This document shows positions 48,887-56,482 of a DNA stretch of 64,000 nt, one piece after another. The notes below the pieces were generated by a model. The model was not told where the DNA came from and did not search any database. It worked only from the letters and a program-made list of their open reading frames with translations. How positions within the stretch are numbered: position 1 is the first letter of the stretch; each line of letters opens with the position of its first letter. A program made the translations under genes and the position numbers. The stretch covers positions 31,148 through 95,147 of the forward strand of contig JBQCHY010000097.1 in NCBI GenBank assembly GCA_051954235.1, given 5' to 3'. The DNA comes from 62-47 sp051954235 (GTDB lineage Bacteria; Pseudomonadota; Alphaproteobacteria; Rhizobiales; Xanthobacteraceae).

Positions 48887-50872
48887 ATGGATGTTTTCGC
48901 AAAAGCCCGGGAACTTGGCATCGATACCGAGTTTATCGACGGGCAAGGCCAAGGTCACCGGATCGCCCTTGAGGCGTTGAATTCGCTTATTGCGGCGATA
49001 CCGCCGGTGCAAACCGGTCGGTTGTTGGCAGGGCCGGTTGTGGTGCGGCGCGACAGTTTTGTGCCGATCGAACTCGCGTTGACCGCGACGTTACCGGTGC
49101 AGTGGCAAATCCTCTCGGACGAAGAGGCGGTGGTAGAAGGCGCTGCGGGCGCGCGCGGGGTTCTTTTGCCCACAAACGTCCCTGTCGGCAATTATCGTCT
49201 TCGGCTGTGTGACGCTAACGCGATCCGTGAGGAATGGCCGCTGATTGTCGCACCCGCAACAGCCTATCAGGGAGAATTCGAACGATCATGGTTGCTGGCG
49301 GTGCAGCTCTATGGGCTGCGCTCGCCGCGCAACTGGGGCATTGGTGATTTTTCCGATCTGAAGCGTTTGATCGAATTGGCGGCGTTATGGGGCGCAGACG
49401 GCATCGGCCTCAACCCGCTGCACGCCTTGTTCGCCGAGCGGCCGAACGATTGCAGCCCGTATTCGCCGAATACGCGATTGTTTCTTAATGCGCTCTATAT
49501 CGATGTGGAAGCCATTCCGGAACTGCCATTGTCCTTTGCCGCAGATCATCACGAAGCGCTACAATGTGCGCGACAGAATGCTCTGGTCAACTATGCTGCG
49601 ATCGCGGAACTAAAATGGCGCGCGCTGCGCGTCGCATTCGATCGCTTCAATTTAATTCACGATGCCGAACGTGTCGCGGCGTTTACCGCTTTTCGCGAAG
49701 AGGGCGGTTCAACGCTGTGGCGCTTCGGTTGCTTCGAAGTGCTGCGGTGTCGCTTTCATCGACCGTGGTGGGAATGGCCCGAACCATGGCGCAGCGCCGA
49801 GGATGCGGCATGCGAAAGTCTGCGCGCGACCGAGGATAATACCGAGATTGTTTTCGCGGCCTTCGTGCAATGGATTGCCGATGAGCAGTTGCGGGCGTGC
49901 CGAGATCGTGCGGCGCAATTGGGTATGAGTGTTGGCCTTTATCTCGATGTCGCGGTCGGCGTGCAACCGGATGGATTCGATGCGTGGAACGAACAGGCGG
50001 CGATCTCGCGACATCTGGCGGTCGGTGCGCCCCCCGATGCGTTGAACACCGCCGGGCAAAATTGGGGGCTGGCCGGCTTCAATGACGCCGGCCTGCAATC
50101 GAGCGGCTTCGCGCCGTTCCGCGACATGCTTCGTGCCGCGATGCGCTATGCCGGTGCGATCCGGCTCGATCACATTCTCGGGCTCAAGCGGCTGTTTTTG
50201 GTGCCGCAGGGCTTTGGCCCGCGCGATGGCGCTTACGTGCGGATGCCGTTTCTGGCGCTGCTGGCGATCGTCGCGCAGGAGAGCATGGCAGCGCGGTGCG
50301 TGGTGATCGGTGAAGATCTTGGCACGGTGCCGCCGGGCTTTCGCGACGAGATCGCGGCGTGGGGCATTTGGTCTTATCGGGTGATGATGTTCGAACGCGA
50401 CGGTAACGGCCGTTTTCTTGGTGCCGATCATTACAGCGAAAAATCGCTGGTGACCTTCAATACGCACGATCTGGCAAGCTTTGCGGGGTGGCGCGATGCG
50501 GGCGATCTGACGCTGAAACAATCGTTGGGCATCGATCCGGGAGAAAGCATCGAGGCGCGGCACCATGCGCGGCAGATGCTGTCGGATGTGCTGCGCGGAG
50601 AGACCATCGAGCAGGACGACTATTTCGGCGTTCTGCGGTTTCTCGCCAGAACCAGGTCGCGATTGCTTGCAGTCGCACTGGATGATTTGCTTGCAGTGAA
50701 CGAACAGATCAACGTACCGGGCACGGTCGATCAGCATCCGAACTGGCGTCGACGCCTGCCGCTGACACTGGACGAGATCGCGGCAATGGTTGACGAAAAC
50801 GCCTTGAGTGATGCGCTCGGCTCACGCCGTGCCGCTCAAGCTGATTTGAGGAACGGACGGACGCCACGATGA
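48887..50872 (+). CDS. malQ: 4-alpha-glucanotransferase
   Basis: 661 residues from ATG 48887; a TTG at 48851 in frame is possible. A small N-terminal beta domain (residues about 1-130) precedes the GH77 barrel: LYGLRSPRNWGIGDFSDL, IRLDHILGLKRLFLVP (nucleophile Asp), VVIGEDLGTVP (acid Glu) and FNTHDLASFAGW. Amylomaltase moves glucan segments between chains, releasing glucose. It is transcribed away from glgE with about 200 bases between and leads a two-gene unit with the GH15 gene. Confidence 0.94.
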   Translation: MDVFAKARELGIDTEFIDGQGQGHRIALEALNSLIAAIPPVQTGRLLAGPVVVRRDSFVPIELALTATLPVQWQILSDEEAVVEGAAGARGVLLPTNVPVGNYRLRLCDANAIREEWPLIVAPATAYQGEFERSWLLAVQLYGLRSPRNWGIGDFSDLKRLIELAALWGADGIGLNPLHALFAERPNDCSPYSPNTRLFLNALYIDVEAIPELPLSFAADHHEALQCARQNALVNYAAIAELKWRALRVAFDRFNLIHDAERVAAFTAFREEGGSTLWRFGCFEVLRCRFHRPWWEWPEPWRSAEDAACESLRATEDNTEIVFAAFVQWIADEQLRACRDRAAQLGMSVGLYLDVAVGVQPDGFDAWNEQAAISRHLAVGAPPDALNTAGQNWGLAGFNDAGLQSSGFAPFRDMLRAAMRYAGAIRLDHILGLKRLFLVPQGFGPRDGAYVRMPFLALLAIVAQESMAARCVVIGEDLGTVPPGFRDEIAAWGIWSYRVMMFERDGNGRFLGADHYSEKSLVTFNTHDLASFAGWRDAGDLTLKQSLGIDPGESIEARHHARQMLSDVLRGETIEQDDYFGVLRFLARTRSRLLAVALDDLLAVNEQINVPGTVDQHPNWRRRLPLTLDEIAAMVDENALSDALGSRRAAQADLRNGRTPR

Positions 50873-50896
50873 AACAAAGCGCCAAGGACAGGACAG

Positions 50897-52699
50897 GTGC
50901 CCGGCAAGATTGAAGACTACGCGCTGATCGGCGATTGCGAGACCGCCGCGCTGGTGTCCAATGACGGCTCGATCGATTGGCTATGCTGGCCCGCTTTCGA
51001 TTCGGAATCCTGTTTTGCGGCGCTACTTGGCGACAAGAGCCATGGACGCTGGCGGATTGCGCCGGCTGACGATTCCCGGATGTCACGATACTATCGCGGC
51101 GAGACGCTGATTCTGGAAACTCGTTTCGAGACGGCGGACGGCGTCGTCACTTTGATCGACTTCATGCCGCCCCGTGGCTCGGCCTCCGACGTGGTGAGGC
51201 TGGTGCGCGGCGAGCGTGGTCGCGTCGCCATGCACATGGAATTGATCATCCGTTTTGGGTTCGGTGCAAATATTCCGTGGGTCAGGCGCACAGGAAACGG
51301 CGAACTGCTGGCGATCAGCGGACCTGACATGACGGTGCTGCGAACACCGGTTCAGACTCACGGCGAGAACATGACGACCGTCGCGGATTTCGTGGTGGAT
51401 GCGGGTGATACGATTCCATTCGTGCTGACCTACGGTGCATCGCACCGCGAACTGCCGGCAGCCATTGATGTCGATCAGGCCCTGCGCGACACGGAATCGT
51501 TCTGGAGCGACTGGACGGATCGCTGTACCTATCGCGGGCCAAGGCGCGACATGGTGATCCGCTCCCTGGTCACCCTCAAAGCGCTGACCTACGCGCCGAC
51601 CGGCGGCATTGTCGCCGCACCGACCACCTCTTTGCCGGAGAAGCTTGGCGGAAGGCGCAACTGGGACTATCGGTTCTGCTGGTTGCGTGATGCCACTTTT
51701 ACGCTGCTGGCGCTGATGGACAGCGGCTACTTCGATGAGGCACTGTCCTGGCATAACTGGCTCTTGCGCGCGGTCGCCGGCTCGCCGTCCGACATGCAGA
51801 TTATGTACGGCATCATGGGCCAGCGCCGCTTGCTCGAATGGGAAGCGAGTTGGCTTCCCGGCTATGAAGGTGCGCAACCGGTACGAGTCGGCAACGCTGC
51901 GCATGTTCAGTTGCAACTCGACGTGTTCGGCGAACTGCTCGACGTGTTTCATCAGGCCCGGCTTGCCAAATTGAAACTCGATGACGGCAGTTGGGCGATG
52001 GAATGCGAATTCCTCAAGCATCTTGCCAAGATCTGGAATCAGCCTGACAGCGGCATTTGGGAGGTGCGTGGACCCGGAAAGCACTACGTGTCCTCCAAGG
52101 TGATGACCTGGGTCGCCTTCGACCGTGCGATCAAGAGTGCGGAGAAATTTGGCTTCAAGGCACCGCTCGCGGAATGGCGCAGCTTACGCGAGACGATTCA
52201 TCGCGATGTCTGCGAGAAGGGATTCGACCCCGGCCAGAACAGTTTCGTCGAATCCTATGGCGCGACTGTGCTCGATGGGAGCATCCTATTGCTGCCTTCC
52301 GTTGGTTTCTTGCCGCCGTCCGATCCGCGGGTCATTGGAACGTTGGCGGCTGTCGAGACATATCTGATGCGTGAGGGGTTCGTGTTGCGGCACGATCCGC
52401 GTCGCATCACTGACGAGCCAAAGCCGATCGAAGGCGCTTTCCTTGCATGCACGCTATGGCTGGCGGATGCCCATGTCCTGGCAGGACATCTCGACAAGGC
52501 TGAAACGTTGTTCGAGCGCGTCCTCGGCGTTGCCAACGATCTTGGACTGCTTGCGGAAGAATATGATTCGATTGCCGGACGGCAAACGGGCAATTTCCCG
52601 CAGGCGTTGACGCATATCGCGCTGATCAATACGGCGCATAATATCAGTGCAGCCCGGGCGGTCTCGAAAAAACCCGCCGTGCAACGCGCGCATTCCTGA
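50897..52699 (+). CDS. Glycoside hydrolase family 15 (glucoamylase/trehalase-like)
   Basis: 600 residues from GTG 50897, 24 bases past the malQ stop. It begins KIEDYALIGDCETAALVSNDGSIDWLC, typical of cytosolic bacterial GH15 proteins. The (alpha/alpha)6 barrel has RRNWDYRFCWLRDATFTLLA, and the second catalytic Glu region LLAEEYDSIAGRQTGNFPQA. No signal peptide. Family members cleave glucose from maltooligosaccharides, isomaltose or trehalose; with malQ beside it, release of glucose from short glucans is likely, but a trehalase activity would equally fit the trehalose-based pathway here. Confidence 0.92.
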   Translation: MPGKIEDYALIGDCETAALVSNDGSIDWLCWPAFDSESCFAALLGDKSHGRWRIAPADDSRMSRYYRGETLILETRFETADGVVTLIDFMPPRGSASDVVRLVRGERGRVAMHMELIIRFGFGANIPWVRRTGNGELLAISGPDMTVLRTPVQTHGENMTTVADFVVDAGDTIPFVLTYGASHRELPAAIDVDQALRDTESFWSDWTDRCTYRGPRRDMVIRSLVTLKALTYAPTGGIVAAPTTSLPEKLGGRRNWDYRFCWLRDATFTLLALMDSGYFDEALSWHNWLLRAVAGSPSDMQIMYGIMGQRRLLEWEASWLPGYEGAQPVRVGNAAHVQLQLDVFGELLDVFHQARLAKLKLDDGSWAMECEFLKHLAKIWNQPDSGIWEVRGPGKHYVSSKVMTWVAFDRAIKSAEKFGFKAPLAEWRSLRETIHRDVCEKGFDPGQNSFVESYGATVLDGSILLLPSVGFLPPSDPRVIGTLAAVETYLMREGFVLRHDPRRITDEPKPIEGAFLACTLWLADAHVLAGHLDKAETLFERVLGVANDLGLLAEEYDSIAGRQTGNFPQALTHIALINTAHNISAARAVSKKPAVQRAHS

Positions 52700-52704
52700 C
52701 GCGG

Positions 52705-53238
52705 TCAACGGACCGGTGTAGCCAACTTCCGCACGATATCGTCGATAATGGCCTCGACGTCGGCCTCGATCGAAACACTGACGACATGCTCGTCGGCGGT
52801 CGGAACTTCCAGCGCCTCGAATTGGCTGGCGAGCAGCCCCGGCGGCATGAAATGGCCCTTGCGCTTGCGCAATCGTGCAGCGATCAGCTCTTCGCTGCCG
52901 TCGAGGAACACGATGCGGGCATCGTGCCGCCCATGGATCAGGATGTCGCGATAAGCTCGTTTCAAAGCCGAGCAGGCGATGATGACATGGCCGCGCGCAA
53001 CGGCGACACGTTCGATTTCTGCGCCGATCGCCTCCAGCCACGGCCGGCGGTCGTCATCGTTGAGCGGGTGCCCTGCCTTCATTTTGGCGACGTTGCTCGG
53101 CGGGTGGAAACCATCGCCGTCCTCGAAGCGCCAGTCGAGTCGCTTGGCCAGCGCTTCGCCGATCGTGCTCTTGCCGGAGCCGGACACACCCATGACAACA
53201 AGTGCGTGGAGCGTAGGGTCGATGTTATCAGGCATCAT
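52705..53238 (-). CDS. gntK: Gluconokinase (thermoresistant type)
   Basis: 177 residues from ATG 53238; a second ATG at 53235 is adjacent. P-loop VVMGVSGSGKSTIGEALA, then FEDGDGFHPPSNVAKMKAGHPLNDDDR, the gluconate-binding signature, and CSALKRAYRDIL and GHFMPPGLLASQFEALE. It phosphorylates gluconate to 6-phosphogluconate, the substrate of Gnd encoded three genes upstream in the same unit. It overlaps the pgl end by 11 bases. Confidence 0.95.
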   Translation of the reverse strand: MMPDNIDPTLHALVVMGVSGSGKSTIGEALAKRLDWRFEDGDGFHPPSNVAKMKAGHPLNDDDRRPWLEAIGAEIERVAVARGHVIIACSALKRAYRDILIHGRHDARIVFLDGSEELIAARLRKRKGHFMPPGLLASQFEALEVPTADEHVVSVSIEADVEAIIDDIVRKLATPVR

Positions 53239-53968
53239 GCGAAGGCTCGGGCAGGGCAGCGGCGTCGACCAGCCAGACGGTGTCGCCGAGCGAATGTGCG
53301 CGGCCGGCGGGAAGGTCTTCCCCGTTGAGGACTTGCGCCAGAACGGCGCGCTTGTCCGCACCGCTGACCTCGAACAGCATTTCGTGACATGAAGCCAGCG
53401 TCGGCAATGTCAGCGTCACACGCGGCACCAGCGGTTCGACGTTCGCGTGAGCGATACCGACGACCCATCGTTCGCGTTCGTCCAACGCAGCGTCGCCTGG
53501 AAATAGCGACGCGGTATGACCATCCGAGCCGAGGCCCATCAGGACCAGATCGAACAGCGGCCGCGTCGGATCGAGGCGGCCGCTGCCATAGAATGTTTGG
53601 AGTGCAATCTCATAACGGCGCGCCGCGTCGCGCGTTGTCCCTGCCTGCACCGGCATAGGATGAATATTTTCCGGTGGTGCGCAGAGGTCGAGAAACAGCC
53701 GTCGCGCCATCGCCATGTTATTCCGCAGATCCTCCTGCGGAACGAAGCGTTCGTCGCCCATGAACCAGTGAACCCGCCGCCATGGGATGCGGCTTCGATA
53801 TGGCTCGCTTGCCAGCAACCGATAAAGCTGTTCCGGGCTCGATCCGCCGGTAAGGCACACCGCGACGCGTCCGCTGTTAGCGTCGAGGCGCGCGATCAAG
53901 CGTTCCGCTGCTGCTTGCGCCAGCGTGGCGGTGTCGGGCATTCGAATGATCTGGCGTTCGCTTGTCAT
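53228..53968 (-). CDS. pgl: 6-phosphogluconolactonase
   Basis: 246 residues from ATG 53968, typical for the DevB-type enzyme. VCLTGGSSPEQLYRLLA, WRRVHWFMGDERFVPQED, and DLVLMGLGSDGHTASLFPGD (Gly-rich phosphate site) are the conserved blocks. It opens 6-phosphogluconolactone made by Zwf. It starts 3 bases after the zwf stop and overlaps gntK, so all are expressed together. Confidence 0.95.
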   Translation of the reverse strand: MTSERQIIRMPDTATLAQAAAERLIARLDANSGRVAVCLTGGSSPEQLYRLLASEPYRSRIPWRRVHWFMGDERFVPQEDLRNNMAMARRLFLDLCAPPENIHPMPVQAGTTRDAARRYEIALQTFYGSGRLDPTRPLFDLVLMGLGSDGHTASLFPGDAALDERERWVVGIAHANVEPLVPRVTLTLPTLASCHEMLFEVSGADKRAVLAQVLNGEDLPAGRAHSLGDTVWLVDAAALPEPSHDA

Positions 53969-53971
53969 CGT

Positions 53972-55489
53972 TCAGCAGGGCTTGCGCCAGTTGCGGCCGT
54001 CGCGAGCCAGAAGCGCTTCGCTGGCATCGGGCCCATCGCTGCCGGCTTTGTAGAACGCAAGCCCCTTGTCTCCCGCTTTCTTCCACGCATCTAGGAACGG
54101 TTGCACGGCTTTCCAACCAGCCTCGACGCTGTCGGCGCGCTGAAACAGAATATTGTCGCCGATCATGCAATCGTAGATCAGTGTCTCATAGCCGGTGCTC
54201 GGTGCGGCGTGGAAATAATCCTTGTAGTGAAATTTCATCTCCACGCCATCGATGGCGATGGAAGGGCCGGGCACTTTGGTGTTGAATTGCAGGGTAATAC
54301 CCTCAACCGGCTCGATGCCGATCACCAGGTAATTTTGCGACAGGCGATCCACCGGCGTATCGCGAAACATGGCGAACGGTGCTTCCTTGAATTTGATCGC
54401 CACTTCAGTTCGTTTGCTGTGCAGCGCCTTGCCGGTCCGCAGATAGAACGGCACGTCGGCCCAACGCCAGTTGTCGATGGTCAACTTCAGGGCGGCGTAG
54501 GTTTCTGTCGTGCTGTCGGACGCGACGTTCTCGGTTTTGCGGTAGTCCTCGATCGTCTGGTCGCCGACGTGGCCGGCGCGGTATTGCCCACGCACCGAGT
54601 TTTCCAACGCTTCGGCTTCGCTCTGGGTCTGGATCGCGGCCAGCACTTCCGCCTTGCAGGTGCGTACCGTATGGGCGTCGAAGCGGGCCGGCGGCTCCAT
54701 CGCCACCAGCGACAAGAGCTGAAACAGGTGGTTCGGCACCATGTCGCGCAACGCGCCGGTCGCGTCGTAGAAGCTGCCGCGATGGCCGACCGCCAGCTTC
54801 TCGTCGACGGTGATTTGAATGTGATCGATATGATTGCGATTCCAGATCGGCTCGAACATGCCGTTGGCGAAGCGCAACACCAGGATATTCTGCACCGTCT
54901 CCTTGCCGAGGTAGTGATCGATCCGATAGAGCTGCCGCTCGTTGGCGACCTTGAGGAGTTCGTCGTTCAATGCCTTGGCGGAGGCGAGATCGGTGCCGAA
55001 CGGCTTTTCGATCACCAGCCTTCGCCAGTACCCGTTGTCTTCGCGCAGCAGACCCACGCGGCCGAGTTGGCGAGCAATCGGCGCGAACGCGCTAGGTGGC
55101 GTCGCGAGATAGAACAGTCGATTTCCCGCAGTCGCACGGCTTTGTTCCGTCTGTTCGAGTTGCTCGCGCATCCGGTCGAACGAGGCGGGGTCGGACGGAT
55201 CGGCCTCGATCGTGGTCAGGCAGCCAAGGAGTTGCCGAGCGACCTTGTCCTGCACCGGGCGCGTCGCGAATTTGTGCAGACCCTGCATCAGACTCTCGCG
55301 CAATGCATCGGCGCTCATTTGTTTCCGCACCACGCCGGCAATGCAGAAATGGTCCGGCAGTAAATCGGCTTCGGCGAGATTGTAGAGCGCCGGAATCACC
55401 AGCCGATGCGTGAGATCGCCGGTGACGCCGAAGATGACGAAACTGCACGGATCGGGGCGGGCTTGTTTGGCAATGCCGTTCGAACTCAT
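53972..55489 (-). CDS. zwf: Glucose-6-phosphate 1-dehydrogenase
   Basis: 505 residues from ATG 55489, overlapping gnd by 4 bases. Cofactor loop FVIFGVTGDLTHRLVIPAL, active-site signature RIDHYLGKETVQNILVLRFA with Asp-His-Tyr and Lys, and VRGQYRAGHVGDQTIEDYR. It oxidises glucose-6-phosphate to 6-phosphogluconolactone, giving NADPH. It links the glucose released in the glycogen island to the pentose phosphate or Entner-Doudoroff route. Confidence 0.97.
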   Translation of the reverse strand: MSSNGIAKQARPDPCSFVIFGVTGDLTHRLVIPALYNLAEADLLPDHFCIAGVVRKQMSADALRESLMQGLHKFATRPVQDKVARQLLGCLTTIEADPSDPASFDRMREQLEQTEQSRATAGNRLFYLATPPSAFAPIARQLGRVGLLREDNGYWRRLVIEKPFGTDLASAKALNDELLKVANERQLYRIDHYLGKETVQNILVLRFANGMFEPIWNRNHIDHIQITVDEKLAVGHRGSFYDATGALRDMVPNHLFQLLSLVAMEPPARFDAHTVRTCKAEVLAAIQTQSEAEALENSVRGQYRAGHVGDQTIEDYRKTENVASDSTTETYAALKLTIDNWRWADVPFYLRTGKALHSKRTEVAIKFKEAPFAMFRDTPVDRLSQNYLVIGIEPVEGITLQFNTKVPGPSIAIDGVEMKFHYKDYFHAAPSTGYETLIYDCMIGDNILFQRADSVEAGWKAVQPFLDAWKKAGDKGLAFYKAGSDGPDASEALLARDGRNWRKPC

Positions 55490-56469
55490 GGCTTCGGAGG
55501 CTCCTTGTGGCCGCCGAATCCCGCACGCATGGCGGACAAGATTTTCTCCGCGAAGGTGTGGTCACGCCGCGAGCGGAAACGGGTGTAGAGCGCGGCCGTG
55601 AGAACTTCGGCGGGCACCGCTTCGTCGATGGCGGCATTCACAGTCCAGCGCCCCTCGCCGGAATCCTCGACGAAGCCGGAATAATTCTCAAGCGTCGGTT
55701 GTTTCGCCAGCGCCGACGCGGTGAGGTCGAGCAGCCACGACGGAATGACGCTGCCGCGCCGCCACACCTCGGCGATGTCGGCGATGTCGAGATCGAAGCG
55801 ATGGTCGGCCGGTAATGCATCGCTGTCGGCATTCTTGAGAATGTCGAAGCCTTCGGCATAGGCCTGCATCAGGCCGTATTCGATGCCGTTGTGGATCATC
55901 TTGACGAAGTGCCCGGCGCCGACGGGCCCGGCGTGGAGATAGCCTTGCTCGACGCGGGGATCGCGTTTCTCGCGTCCGGGTGTTTCGGGAATATCGCCAC
56001 GTCCCGGCGCGAGCGCCTTGAAGATTGGATCGAGCCGCGTGACGACCTCTGTGTCACCGCCGATCATCATGCAATAGCCGCGCTCCAGTCCCCACACGCC
56101 GCCACTGGTGCCGACATCGAGGTAGTGGATGCCGCGCGCGGTGAGCGCCTTGCCACGGCGAATGTCGTCCTGCCAAAAGGTGTTGCCGCCATCGATGATG
56201 ACGTCACCCTTCGACAACAGCTTGCCGAGTGTCTCGATGGCGGTTTCGGTGATCGGTCCTGACGGCAGCATCACCCACACCGTGCGCGGCGCGTCGAGCT
56301 TGGCGACGAGGTCTTCAAGCGAGGTCGCGCCGGTCGCGCCGTCATTGGCGAGCGCGGCGACTGCCCCCGCGCTCTTGTCGTAAACCACCGTTCGATGCCC
56401 GCCATGCTTCATCACGCGGCGAGCGATGTTGGCGCCCATCCGCCCCAGACCGACGACGGCAAGCTGCAT
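55486..56469 (-). CDS. gnd: 6-phosphogluconate dehydrogenase, short (GndA-type)
   Basis: 327 residues from ATG 56469, the short form, against about 470 in Gnd of enterobacteria. GLGRMGANIARRVMKHG binds the nucleotide; DGGNTFWQDD, LDVGTSGGVWGLERGYCMMIGG and GAGHFVKMIHNGIEYGLMQAYAEG are the substrate blocks, the last with the catalytic Lys and the following Asn. The short form is often NAD-preferring, which is inference here. It follows tal-pgi by 13 bases. Confidence 0.95.
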   Translation of the reverse strand: MQLAVVGLGRMGANIARRVMKHGGHRTVVYDKSAGAVAALANDGATGATSLEDLVAKLDAPRTVWVMLPSGPITETAIETLGKLLSKGDVIIDGGNTFWQDDIRRGKALTARGIHYLDVGTSGGVWGLERGYCMMIGGDTEVVTRLDPIFKALAPGRGDIPETPGREKRDPRVEQGYLHAGPVGAGHFVKMIHNGIEYGLMQAYAEGFDILKNADSDALPADHRFDLDIADIAEVWRRGSVIPSWLLDLTASALAKQPTLENYSGFVEDSGEGRWTVNAAIDEAVPAEVLTAALYTRFRSRRDHTFAEKILSAMRAGFGGHKEPPKP

Positions 56470-56482
56470 GGTTTTCGTCCTT

